Shown: positions 44,114-52,676 of the stretch, piece by piece
Position numbering within the stretch: position 1 is the first letter of the stretch
How the letters are laid out: every line of letters begins with the position of its first letter
Assembly: GCA_036675275.1 (NCBI GenBank)
Contig: JAKFFG010000008.1
Span: 124,001 to 188,000, forward strand
Direction: 5' to 3'
Length of the DNA stretch: 64,000 nt
Origin: Pollutimonas sp036675275
Lineage (GTDB): Bacteria > Pseudomonadota > Gammaproteobacteria > Burkholderiales > Burkholderiaceae_B
The notes under the pieces: model-generated
The model's input: the letters and a program-made list of their open reading frames with translations, nothing else
Databases searched by the model: none
Told to the model about the DNA's origin: nothing
Translations under genes and position numbers: made by a program

Positions 44114-44541
44114 GCGAAGCAGACAAGAACCTTTCTGCGGTTATGTTTGACGATTTCAATCCCGGCCAGTCTCTGGGTTGCTGCGAACTCGACTATGACG
44201 TCGCCCTGGTACAAGGGTGGAGGCGTATTTTTGGCGAATCTGAGTCCGAAGCCGGAGCCGGATCCAACAGCCAGGCCGAGGCAGCCAGCGCTGCCGTCAT
44301 CCTGATGATGCGTGCTTATCTGGATGTCGTCAGCCCGCGGCCTCCGGGCAATATCCAGGCGAAGCAGTCCATTGCGTTCGCCACGCTGCCAGTTGCGGGG
44401 GATCGGCTAAGCATCGCCATCGATTGCCGCGCCAAAGAAATGAAGCGGGGCCGGCGCTACGTAGAGTTGCTTGCGCGCGGGCGCAATCAGGACGGCACGC
44501 CGGTATTCCAGGGGCTGCTGACCCTGGTCTGGGCAGCATGA
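44110..44541 (+). CDS. MaoC/hotdog-fold protein lacking the hydratase motif (143 aa, GTG start)
   Basis: Hotdog-fold protein that starts like a MaoC dehydratase (MFDDFNPGQSLG at 12-23) but has no D-x-N-x-x-H catalytic motif; that stretch is replaced by a Gly/Ala/Ser-rich segment (EAGAGSNSQAEAASAA). It is therefore probably the structural partner of the catalytic MaoC encoded next, as in heteromeric ChsH1-ChsH2 hydratases. GTG 44110 overlaps the stop of the DUF35 gene. ATG 44143 is a less likely start. Confidence 0.75.
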   Translation: MSEADKNLSAVMFDDFNPGQSLGCCELDYDVALVQGWRRIFGESESEAGAGSNSQAEAASAAVILMMRAYLDVVSPRPPGNIQAKQSIAFATLPVAGDRLSIAIDCRAKEMKRGRRYVELLARGRNQDGTPVFQGLLTLVWAA

Positions 44542-44557
44542 AATGAAGGAAGCACCC

Positions 44558-44974
44558 ATGAACCTGCACAGTGAACTTCAAGAAGTCAGCCTTTCGGTAG
44601 ACGCCGATACCATTCGTGCCTATGCCGAGCTGACACAAGACTTTAATCCCATACATCTGGATCCTGATTTCGCCGCCCAAACTCCGTTAGGCAGGGTCAT
44701 TGCGCACGGCACGATGTCGCTTTGCCTTCTTTGGAGAAGCGTGGAAAAGACCTTCCACGGAGTCAGCTTCAACGATCTGCAGCTGGACATCCGGTTTGCC
44801 AGCCCGGTCTATGTCGACGACGTGGTCACGGCGGGCGGACGGGCGCAACAGGGCGTTGCCGGGCGATACGACGTGTGGGTGCGAGGTCACGACGGCAAGG
44901 ACCGGATTACAGGCGTCCTGGAAATTCCCGGGTCAACCACCAAGACTATTGAGGGCGATCAACGTGAAACTTGA
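44558..44974 (+). CDS. MaoC-family enoyl-CoA hydratase (138 aa)
   Basis: Hotdog-fold hydratase with the full catalytic motif DFNPIHLD: Asp28, Asn30 and His33, followed by the family block PLGRVIAHGTMSL. It should add water across a 2-enoyl-CoA. ATG 44558 chosen because GAAGGAAG lies just before; ATG 44543 would add five residues. It overlaps E1 alpha by 11 bp. Together with the preceding non-catalytic hotdog protein it probably forms a heteromeric hydratase. Confidence 0.87.
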   Translation: MNLHSELQEVSLSVDADTIRAYAELTQDFNPIHLDPDFAAQTPLGRVIAHGTMSLCLLWRSVEKTFHGVSFNDLQLDIRFASPVYVDDVVTAGGRAQQGVAGRYDVWVRGHDGKDRITGVLEIPGSTTKTIEGDQRET

Positions 44975-45950
44975 GCAAGTAAAAAAGGCGCAGGCAGACG
45001 AGCTGACTGCGCTGTATGCAACGATGTTTCTCGTGCGCGAGGTCGAGACCACATTAAGCCGCCTCTTTGCGGACGGCGAGGTACCGGGCTTTATTCACCT
45101 GAGCATAGGCCAGGAGGCGGTGGCCGCTGGCGTGGCCAACGCGCTCGACGCGCAGGATACCCTGGCGACCACGCACCGGGGTCACGGTCACGTTTTGGCG
45201 CGCGGCATGGACGTGACCGGTTTCTTCAAAGAAATCATGGGTCGCAAGGGCGGAATCTGCAAGGGCAGGGGCGGTTCCATGCATGTGGCCGATCTTAGTC
45301 TGGGCGTACTGGGTGCAAATGGCATCGTGGGCGCCGGTATTCCCATTGCACTGGGCAGCGCAATGGCCCATCAGCGTTTGGCGAACAAGGGATTGGCCGT
45401 CGCCTATTTCGGCGATGGTGCGATGGCGGAAGGCGTCCTGCACGAAACCCTCAACATGGCGGCGCTCTGGAAGAGTCCCCTGCTGTTTGTATGCGAGAAC
45501 AATGGCTGGTCCGAATTTTCGCCGACTTCCCGACAGTTTGCGGGCACGCTCAAAGGACTCGCCCAGGCGTTCTCCATTTCCTACGAAACCGTGGATGGGA
45601 ATGACGTGATGGCAGTAGCGACTGCCTCGCGCCATGCCGCCGGACAGCTTCGCGCAGGCGAAGGGCCGTTTGTGCTTGAGTGCGTCACGCATCGCGTGCG
45701 CGGTCACTTCGAGGGTGATCCACAAAAGTACCGTGAAGAATTGGAGCTTAAAGAGGTGCACCAGTACGACCCTCTGGAAAGAGCGCGCCTCGCGCTCGGG
45801 CGCTTGAAAATCGATACGGCGTCGATAGACGAAAGGATCAGAAGCCAGGTAGAGGCCGCCGTGGCGGCGGCAAGGCGTGACGAACAACCTGATTTCGAGG
45901 AAGCCATCGCCGAGGTCTACACCGTGGCAAAGCAAGGGGATAGAGAATGA
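44964..45950 (+). CDS. 2-oxoacid (acetoin/pyruvate-type) dehydrogenase E1 alpha (328 aa, GTG start)
   Basis: Thiamine diphosphate-dependent decarboxylase alpha subunit. The TPP motif runs from GDG (150-152) to ENN (178-180), and the substrate-side RGHGHVLARG block is at 72-81. GTG 44964 was used because the protein family starts here and the reading frame has no nearer ATG. It overlaps E1 beta (ATGA). Length and motif spacing match acetoin dehydrogenase AcoA or branched-chain/pyruvate E1 alpha; the exact substrate is not decided by sequence. Confidence 0.88.
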   Translation: MKLEQVKKAQADELTALYATMFLVREVETTLSRLFADGEVPGFIHLSIGQEAVAAGVANALDAQDTLATTHRGHGHVLARGMDVTGFFKEIMGRKGGICKGRGGSMHVADLSLGVLGANGIVGAGIPIALGSAMAHQRLANKGLAVAYFGDGAMAEGVLHETLNMAALWKSPLLFVCENNGWSEFSPTSRQFAGTLKGLAQAFSISYETVDGNDVMAVATASRHAAGQLRAGEGPFVLECVTHRVRGHFEGDPQKYREELELKEVHQYDPLERARLALGRLKIDTASIDERIRSQVEAAVAAARRDEQPDFEEAIAEVYTVAKQGDRE

Positions 45951-46924
45951 GCGCGAGTGAAGTGCGTTACGTGCATGCCATCAACCAGGCTCTTCGCGAC
46001 AGCATGTCGGAGGATGATCGGGTCATAGTCATGGGCGAAGACATAGCCGCGGCAGGAGGCTCTTTCAAGGCGACCCGCGGTCTGCTTGACGAATTCGGAG
46101 AAGCGCGCGTCATTGATACGCCCATTTCCGAAGCGTCACTGGTGTCGGCCGCAGTCGGCGTCGCCCTGACCGGACTCAAACCGGTGGTGGAAATCATGTT
46201 CATGGATTTCATCACCTTGGCCATGGATGCACTGGTCAATCAGGCGGCAAAGGCGCGCTTCATGTTCGGCGCCCAAGGTTCGGTTCCCATGGTCTTACGC
46301 ACGCCCCATGGTGGTGGCCTGAATGCCGGCCCCCAACATTCCCAATGCCTCGAAGCGTGGCTCGCGCACATCCCGGGCCTGAAGGTCGTCTGCCCATCCA
46401 ATCCGCAGGATGCCTACTCCCTCTTGCGTGCCGCGATCGCCGATCCCGACCCGGTCATTTTTGTGGAGCACAAAGCCGCCTACGCCACCAAGGGCAATCT
46501 GGATACGACCATTCAGTTGCGGATAGGCGAAGCGCGAATAGTGCGTCCGGGCAAGGACTTAACGCTAATCACGTATGGCAAAACGGTGGGCATTTGCGAG
46601 GAGGCAGCGCGCCAGCTTGCTGAAAACGGCGTGGATGCCGAAATCATTGACCTGCGTAGCATCCAGCCTTGGGACAAGAGGACCGTGCTGGAGTCTCTCT
46701 CACGGACGCATCACGCGGTGGTCGTTCATGAGGCCGTTCAAGCTTTTGGCGTAGGTGCTGAAATTGTGGCCACGATCATGGACGAAGGTTTCGATGAGCT
46801 CGACGGGCCGGTGATCAGGGTGGGTGCGCCATTCATGCCCGTGCCTTTTGCAAGCTCGCTCGAGCAGGGGTATGCCATCAAGGCAAGCGATGTTGTGAAC
46901 GCAGTCCAGCGTACGTTGGCATGA
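45947..46924 (+). CDS. 2-oxoacid dehydrogenase E1 beta (325 aa)
   Basis: Beta subunit of the TPP-dependent E1, with a pyrimidine-binding domain (VIVMGEDIAAAGG near residues 25-37, VDTPISEASLVSAAVG-type block) and a C-terminal transketolase-like domain. Overlaps E1 alpha by 4 bp. Its own stop is overlapped by, or abuts, the enoyl-CoA hydratase that separates it from E2, which is unusual since E1 beta and E2 are normally adjacent. Confidence 0.9.
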   Translation: MSASEVRYVHAINQALRDSMSEDDRVIVMGEDIAAAGGSFKATRGLLDEFGEARVIDTPISEASLVSAAVGVALTGLKPVVEIMFMDFITLAMDALVNQAAKARFMFGAQGSVPMVLRTPHGGGLNAGPQHSQCLEAWLAHIPGLKVVCPSNPQDAYSLLRAAIADPDPVIFVEHKAAYATKGNLDTTIQLRIGEARIVRPGKDLTLITYGKTVGICEEAARQLAENGVDAEIIDLRSIQPWDKRTVLESLSRTHHAVVVHEAVQAFGVGAEIVATIMDEGFDELDGPVIRVGAPFMPVPFASSLEQGYAIKASDVVNAVQRTLA

Positions 46925-46935
46925 AGGAGACCGGA

Positions 46936-47727
46936 ATGACTGAAGAACAAATGTTGATACTGAGCGAACGGCGCGGCAAAGTCGCCATCTTGACGATCAA
47001 TCGCCCCCAAACACTTAACGCGCTGAACATTGCGACTCTGCTTGCGCTCGAGGAAGCCCTGACGCAGGCCGAGCGTGATGACGATGTGCACGTTATCGTC
47101 GTAACCGGCGCAGGAGAAAAAGCCTTCGTCGCGGGGGGAGACATCGCCGATTTGAACAGTCGACGAGGTCTTCAACACTACCGTGAATTCGCGGAAGTGA
47201 TCCATCGAGTATTCCGCCGTTTCGAACTATGCGACAAGCCGACGATTGCTGCCGCCAACGGATGGGCGCTAGGTGGCGGAACCGAGCTGCTGCTTGCGCT
47301 CGATATGCGTATTGTTGCCGAAGAGGCTCGTCTGGGCCTGCCGGAGATTACTCTCGGGCTGTTCCCTGGCGCTGGAGGGTCCCAGCGGATTATTCGCCAA
47401 ATCCCTCTTTGTCGGGCCAAAGAACTCATGTTCACCGGAGACCAGATCACTGCCGCGGAGGCGGTTGCCCTCGGATTGTGCAATCGGGCCGTTCCCCGGG
47501 CGGAATTGATGAATGCGGTCATGGCATTGGCCGACAAGATCGCCGCAAAATCACCGCTGACCTTGCGCCTGTTGAAGCGCAATCTGCGCGATGGACTCGA
47601 GATGCCGCTTGCCGTTGCACTGTCGCACGAGCAGGCCATGATCGGGCTGGTCCTGGATAGCGATGACGCCCACGAAGGATGCACCGCCTTTCTTGAGAAG
47701 CGCGCTGCACGCTTCGGGGGGAAATAA
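46936..47727 (+). CDS. Enoyl-CoA hydratase/isomerase (263 aa)
   Basis: Crotonase-fold enzyme. Oxyanion segment FVAGGDIADL at 64-73; both catalytic glutamates are present: Glu117 in LGGGTELL and Glu137 in LPEITLG. ATG 46936 is favoured because AAGGAG lies seven bases upstream; ATG 46921, overlapping the E1 beta stop, is possible. It lies between the E1 beta and E2 genes of the 2-oxoacid dehydrogenase complex, which links the complex tightly to acyl-CoA metabolism. Confidence 0.9.
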   Translation: MTEEQMLILSERRGKVAILTINRPQTLNALNIATLLALEEALTQAERDDDVHVIVVTGAGEKAFVAGGDIADLNSRRGLQHYREFAEVIHRVFRRFELCDKPTIAAANGWALGGGTELLLALDMRIVAEEARLGLPEITLGLFPGAGGSQRIIRQIPLCRAKELMFTGDQITAAEAVALGLCNRAVPRAELMNAVMALADKIAAKSPLTLRLLKRNLRDGLEMPLAVALSHEQAMIGLVLDSDDAHEGCTAFLEKRAARFGGK

Positions 47728-47731
47728 AGCC

Positions 47732-48988
47732 ATGAGGCACGAAATCCGCGTTCCCAAGCTCGGACTCACCATGACCGAAGGCACATTGGTTGAATGGTGC
47801 GTCGAACCCGGTGCATCCTTTACCAAGGGGCAGACTCTTTTCGTTATTGAATCGGAAAAGGCGGCCAGCGAGATCCCGGCGGACGCCGATGGCGTTCTGG
47901 TCGAGACGCTGGCCGACGCAGGCGTGACCTTGCCTTGCGGAGCATTGATCGGCCATTGGGAAGGCGAGCAGGGCGCCAGTCGCGCGGACGAGCCGGTTCA
48001 AGGCGTCGCCGGCGCATCGGCTCGCGAGCCGGTGAAAGAAAGTGCCCGGACGCTACCTGCATCGATCGCCGCTGTCACGACCCACAATGACCCCGCAAAG
48101 CGCGTGATTGCCACCCCGCTTGCCAAGCGGATGGCCAGAAACCATACGGTCGATCTGCATGGCATCCATGGCTCCGGACCCGGCGGACGGATCCGTGCCA
48201 CCGACGTCCAGGGCCTGCTCGATGCATCATCAACCACTGACAACGCACAGGCAGACCGGGTGGACGCCGCTGGCGGCGCCAGCAGCGACGTCCAAACAGC
48301 TCAAAAGCTGCGGCCGGCGACGGCACTCGAACGGACCCGGGCTGACCGCCTGGCCGCGGCAAAGCAACAAGTGCCACATTTCTATATGTCTCTTGAAGCC
48401 AATGTCACGGCCCTGATTCAATTGCGGAAAGAGCTGAATGCCGCCCAGGAGACTCGTCGCTTTACGCTCAATCATTTCATTCTTGCCGCGGTCGGTGCTG
48501 CGTTAAGCCGCATGCCCGAGGTGAACGTGGTCTGGACCGATAAGGGAATACTGGAGCTTGGCAGCACCGACGTAGGTATGGCCGTCAATACCGATAGAGG
48601 TCTGTACGTACCCATGCTGCGGGACGTCAGCGCTTTGTCCTTATCCAACATTGCTAAAACAGCGCGGGGGCTCATCGATCGCGCCCAGGCGGGCAAACTG
48701 AGCGCACAGGAAATGAGCGGCGGCGCAATCACCGTGTCCAATGCAGGGATGTACGACGTGACCTACATGACGTCGATCATCAATCCCGGTCAATCAATGA
48801 TCCTGGGGGTTGGCAGCCTGCGGGATGTTTTCCGTCCGGACGAAAACGGCCAACCCAGCCTGAGGCGTGAAATGGGCCTGGTACTGTCGGCTGACCACCG
48901 GGTCCTGGACGGTGTCATGGCGTTGCGCTTTCTTAAGCTGGTCGTCGACGTACTGGAACAGCCGCTTAGCCTGATGGTGCAGGCATGA
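47732..48988 (+). CDS. 2-oxoacid dehydrogenase E2, dihydrolipoyl acyltransferase (418 aa)
   Basis: Domain order: one lipoyl domain (1-80) with lipoylated Lys43 in IESEKAAS, a flexible linker, a peripheral subunit-binding domain at about 128-160 (IATPLAKRMARNHTVDL), and the acyltransferase catalytic domain ending with DHRVLDG, carrying the active His. Starts 4 bp after the hydratase stop and overlaps E3 by 4 bp. Completes, with E1 and E3, a full complex making acyl-CoA from a 2-oxo acid or acetyl-CoA from an acetoin-like compound. Confidence 0.92.
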   Translation: MRHEIRVPKLGLTMTEGTLVEWCVEPGASFTKGQTLFVIESEKAASEIPADADGVLVETLADAGVTLPCGALIGHWEGEQGASRADEPVQGVAGASAREPVKESARTLPASIAAVTTHNDPAKRVIATPLAKRMARNHTVDLHGIHGSGPGGRIRATDVQGLLDASSTTDNAQADRVDAAGGASSDVQTAQKLRPATALERTRADRLAAAKQQVPHFYMSLEANVTALIQLRKELNAAQETRRFTLNHFILAAVGAALSRMPEVNVVWTDKGILELGSTDVGMAVNTDRGLYVPMLRDVSALSLSNIAKTARGLIDRAQAGKLSAQEMSGGAITVSNAGMYDVTYMTSIINPGQSMILGVGSLRDVFRPDENGQPSLRREMGLVLSADHRVLDGVMALRFLKLVVDVLEQPLSLMVQA

Positions 48989-50379
48989 CGACAGAAACAT
49001 TCGATCTGCTCATTATCGGTTCGGGTCCGGGCGGCTACGTCGCGGCCCTGCGTGCTTCCCAACTAGGAATGAAGGTGGCTCTGGTGGAGCGCGAGGAACT
49101 GGGTGGAATTTGTCTGAATTGGGGCTGCATCCCGACCAAGGCGCTGCTGCATTCGGCGGATGTCCTGCGCACCGTCAAAAACGCTGCAGAAATGGGGATA
49201 CTCACCGACTCGTTCCGCATCGACTTCGGGAAGGTCATGGGGCGTTCCAGGCAGGTTGCGCAAAAGCTGAATCGCGGCGTGAGTCATTTGCTGGGCAAGT
49301 CAGGCGTCAGGGTGATCAAAGGAGTGGCTCGTCTGCTGGGCGGCGGTGCCGTCGAGGTCAATCATGAGGGAAAGCTGACGAAGCTCGGCGCGAGGCACAT
49401 TATTCTGGCAACGGGTGCCAGTCCCAGACCCCTGGACAGCCTGCCGTTCGAGGGTAATCGCGTTTGGGGGTATCGCGAAGCGTTGTCAGCCAAGCAAGTA
49501 CCGGCATCACTGGCCGTGATCGGAGCGGGCGCGATTGGTGTGGAATTTGCAAGCTTCTACGCTGCCATGGGATCGAATGTGACGCTGATCGAAGCCGCAT
49601 CGTCCATTCTGCCGGCCTCCGATACCGAGGTCTGCGACTTCATGCAAGCCTCAATGAGCAAAGAAGGTATTCGCGTCATGACCGCCACGATGGTGAAGGC
49701 GGCAAGCGTGGGGACAGACGGCGTACAAATTACGGTAGACACGGCCCACGGCCCGGAAACCCTGGCCGCCGACCATGCATTGGTTGCGATCGGCCTGGTC
49801 GGCAATACGAAAGGACTGGGCTTGGAAAACACGGTCGTCAAGGTAGTAAATGGACACATTCAGGTGTCCGACACCTATGCCACGGCAGAGCCCGGCGTGT
49901 TTGCGATCGGAGACGTTACGGGTGGCCCCATGCTGGCCCATCGCGCGAGCTATCAGGCTGTCGACTGCGTTGAACGCCTGACCGGCTGCCGCCCTTCGTC
50001 GGCGGGCGTCGGCGCCATACCTGCCTGCGTTTATGCCCATCCGCCCAGCGCGTCCATCGGCTTGACAGAACGCGAGGCGCGCGGCGGCTACCCATCTGTA
50101 AAGGTCGGCAAATTTTCCTTTCACGGGAATGGCAAGGCCATCGCAACCGGAGAAAACGAAGGGTTCATCAAGACCATATTCGATGGCGAGACCGGTGAAT
50201 TGCTGGGCGCCCATCTGGTAGGCCCAAACGTGACTGAGCTGATACACGGCTACGCCGTTGGACAGAAAGCCGAAGCCACGGAAGAGGTTTTTATGGATGT
50301 GATCTTTCCGCATCCAACGTTATCGGAAGCAATGCAGGAAGCCGTGCTGGCCGCTTATGGCCGACCACTACACGCGTGA
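48985..50379 (+). CDS. lpdA: Dihydrolipoyl dehydrogenase E3 (464 aa)
   Basis: FAD/NAD disulfide oxidoreductase that re-oxidises the lipoyl group. FAD motif LIIGSGPGGYVAA (9-21), redox-active Cys43 and Cys48 in GICLNWGCIPTK, NAD motif VIGAGAIGVEFASF, FAD block FAIGDVTGGPMLAHRA, and the C-terminal HPTLSEAM with the catalytic His-Glu pair. Overlaps E2 by 4 bp. The cluster therefore encodes its own E3 and does not depend on the housekeeping one. Confidence 0.95.
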   Translation: MTTETFDLLIIGSGPGGYVAALRASQLGMKVALVEREELGGICLNWGCIPTKALLHSADVLRTVKNAAEMGILTDSFRIDFGKVMGRSRQVAQKLNRGVSHLLGKSGVRVIKGVARLLGGGAVEVNHEGKLTKLGARHIILATGASPRPLDSLPFEGNRVWGYREALSAKQVPASLAVIGAGAIGVEFASFYAAMGSNVTLIEAASSILPASDTEVCDFMQASMSKEGIRVMTATMVKAASVGTDGVQITVDTAHGPETLAADHALVAIGLVGNTKGLGLENTVVKVVNGHIQVSDTYATAEPGVFAIGDVTGGPMLAHRASYQAVDCVERLTGCRPSSAGVGAIPACVYAHPPSASIGLTEREARGGYPSVKVGKFSFHGNGKAIATGENEGFIKTIFDGETGELLGAHLVGPNVTELIHGYAVGQKAEATEEVFMDVIFPHPTLSEAMQEAVLAAYGRPLHA

Positions 50380-50417
50380 GGCGTTAGATCACTCGATCAA
50401 AAACACAGGAGACTGAA

Positions 50418-51398
50418 ATGCATACGTTGAAGAAAGGATTGGTATTTTTTAGTGCTGCGGCTGCGCTGATGTCGGCGCTGTCCGCTGCCCAGGCGCAAGA
50501 GATCACAAGCCGCAAACAGATGCGGATCATCGTGCCGTATTCAGCCGGAGGCACATCGGACATACTTGGCCGCAAACTCGCCGAAGAGCTGAGCAAGCGT
50601 CTTGATCGTACGGTGATCGTTGAGAACAAGGCCGGTGCGGGTGGCGCTATCGGGACCGAAACAACCGTCCGCGCCGACGCGGACGGCACAACGATCCTGC
50701 TGCACAGTGGGGCCATTGCGACCGAACCTGCGCTGAAATCAAATCTTCCCTACGATGTGACCAAAGACCTCAGGGCCATCACGACGGTTGTTGAAGGGCC
50801 TTTCGCGCTACTGGTAAAGAAAGACCTGCCGGTGAACAACGTGAAGGAGTTCGTCCAGTATGTCAAAGCACATCCTGACGCCGTGGATTACGGCACGCCG
50901 GGCATAGGCACTTCGGTTCACTTGAGCAGTGAGTTGCTCAAGGTTAAAGGAGACCTTTCCCTGGTGCACGTTCCATACAAGGGAGCAAGTGCTGCCCTGA
51001 CCGGGCTGATGGGCGGGGAAATAGCAATGGTGATCGATCCTCTTGCGACCGCAAAGCGATACAGCGAGGACGGCCGCGTGAAGGCCCTGGCCATTACCTC
51101 CGAGCGACGCAGTGATCTGTGGCCCGAGATGCCCACCGTCGCTGAATCCGGCATTCCCGACTACAACGCAGCCGTTTGGTACGGCCTTTTTGTGCCCGCT
51201 GCGACCAGCGACGGGATCGTGCAACGCTTGAACAAAGAGTTCGTAGAGATCGTGCGTTCGCCCAGCATGAAGGAATGGCTGAGCAGCCAAGGCCTGGAGC
51301 CTGTCGGCAACACCCCGGCCGAAGCGAAAACCTATCTGATCAACGACATCGAACGATGGAAGTCGGTAGTCAAAGCTTCCGGCATCCCGGTGCAGTAA
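50418..51398 (+). CDS. Bug/TctC-family periplasmic receptor (326 aa)
   Basis: Tripartite tricarboxylate receptor family. Signal peptide 1-26 (AAQAQ). Ligand loop PYSAGGTSDILGR and second block NKAGAGGAIGT. Placed between the E3 gene and an acyl-CoA dehydrogenase in the same direction, with 38 bp and 43 bp gaps, so it belongs to the catabolic cluster. One of three receptors in the 41-62 kb block, with no local membrane subunits. Confidence 0.9.
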   Translation: MHTLKKGLVFFSAAAALMSALSAAQAQEITSRKQMRIIVPYSAGGTSDILGRKLAEELSKRLDRTVIVENKAGAGGAIGTETTVRADADGTTILLHSGAIATEPALKSNLPYDVTKDLRAITTVVEGPFALLVKKDLPVNNVKEFVQYVKAHPDAVDYGTPGIGTSVHLSSELLKVKGDLSLVHVPYKGASAALTGLMGGEIAMVIDPLATAKRYSEDGRVKALAITSERRSDLWPEMPTVAESGIPDYNAAVWYGLFVPAATSDGIVQRLNKEFVEIVRSPSMKEWLSSQGLEPVGNTPAEAKTYLINDIERWKSVVKASGIPVQ

Positions 51399-51441
51399 TG
51401 CACATTTAATCTTCCCGCATACTGTTTTTGGACTACTAGCT

Positions 51442-52614
51442 ATGGACTTCACATTCTCGAACGAGCAAAAGATGATCATCGAGTCGGCGCGCGGGGTGGG
51501 CGAGCGATTCGGACTCGAGTACTGGCGCGACCAGGACGGCAAAAAGGCCTTTCCAGCGGAATACTGGAAAGCCGTCTGCGAGGCAGGCCTCTGCGGCGCT
51601 GCGCTACCCGAAGAATACGGTGGCAGCGGCCTGGGCATGATGGAAGTGGCTCTGATCGTCGAATCGTTGGCAGCAACTGGCGGCGGATCGACCGTGGGGC
51701 AACTCTTCATGATCAACCCCATCTTCGGCGGTGTCGCCATTTCCCGGTTCGGCAATGAAAAAATGCGCCAGACGCTTTTGCCGCAAATTATCAATGGCGA
51801 TCTGAATTGTTGTATGGCCTTGACCGAGCCCGATGCGGGGACGAACACGCTGGAGCTCAAGACCTTCGCTGCCGAAGATGGGGAGGGCTGGCAGCTGAAC
51901 GGCAGAAAAATCTGGATTACCGGCGTGAGCTCGGCCTCGAAGATGCTCGTCATTGCGCGTACAAAGAAACTGGAGCAGTCCAGCTCGCGCACAGATGGCC
52001 TTTCCATGTTCCTAATCGATGTGGAACGCGACGGTCTGACGCACACGCCGATCGAGAAGGTTGGCACATGTACGCTTGACTCCAGCAGCGTCTTCTTTGA
52101 CAACGTGCGCATCGAACCGGACGAGTTGATCGGTACCCTGCATCGGGGCTGGAAAGAATTGCTTGATGTGCTCAACACCGAGCGCATGGTGACCACAGCC
52201 GGCCTGATTGGGACGGGTGAGTTGGCCATACGCCTGGCGGTCAATTACGCCAACGATAGAAAGGTGTTCGGAGACAAGCCCATCAGCGCCTACCAGGCCA
52301 TCCAGTTTCCCCTTGCACAGTGTCACGCCGAGATCGAGGCCGCGCGGATATTGAACTACAAAGCGGCAACAAATTTTGACATGAACCTGCCCTACAGCAA
52401 CGAAGCGAACGCAGCCAAGCTGCTGGCCGCGCAGGCGGTATGTCGGGCGACAGAGCAGGCAATGCAGACCATGGGCGGCATGGGTTACGCCAAGGAGTAC
52501 CACATTGAACGGCTGTGGCGCGATTGCAGGCTGTTCCGGTTTGCGCCCATTTCCGAAGAAATGATCCTGAACTATGTGGCCAATCACGAACTCGGCATGC
52601 CTCGGTCGTATTGA
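51442..52614 (+). CDS. Acyl-CoA dehydrogenase, isovaleryl-type base position (390 aa)
   Basis: FAD-dependent acyl-CoA dehydrogenase with CMALTEPDAGTN (124-135) and the C-terminal GGMGYAKEYHIERLWRD block. The usual YEGT glutamate is missing (the segment reads FAPISEEMILNYV), but Glu247 in VLNTERMV sits at the helix position used as catalytic base in isovaleryl- and long-chain enzymes. That suggests a branched substrate. It precedes the AMP-forming ligase by 62 bp. Confidence 0.88.
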   Translation: MDFTFSNEQKMIIESARGVGERFGLEYWRDQDGKKAFPAEYWKAVCEAGLCGAALPEEYGGSGLGMMEVALIVESLAATGGGSTVGQLFMINPIFGGVAISRFGNEKMRQTLLPQIINGDLNCCMALTEPDAGTNTLELKTFAAEDGEGWQLNGRKIWITGVSSASKMLVIARTKKLEQSSSRTDGLSMFLIDVERDGLTHTPIEKVGTCTLDSSSVFFDNVRIEPDELIGTLHRGWKELLDVLNTERMVTTAGLIGTGELAIRLAVNYANDRKVFGDKPISAYQAIQFPLAQCHAEIEAARILNYKAATNFDMNLPYSNEANAAKLLAAQAVCRATEQAMQTMGGMGYAKEYHIERLWRDCRLFRFAPISEEMILNYVANHELGMPRSY

Positions 52615-52676
52615 GTTTCGACGACGGGGCGCGCCTATCGAAGTTACCGCAAGACAAGCACAGGAGGATGACATAA

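Noticed and set aside
44964..50379. Housekeeping pyruvate dehydrogenase complex
   Set aside because: E1 is the split alpha/beta type whereas betaproteobacterial housekeeping PDH normally has a single-chain AceE; the genes are embedded in a catabolic cluster.
50808..52244. 478-codon minus-strand frame opposite Bug and acyl-CoA dehydrogenase
   Set aside because: Antisense shadow of two genes with complete family motifs; its own translation has no recognisable domain.
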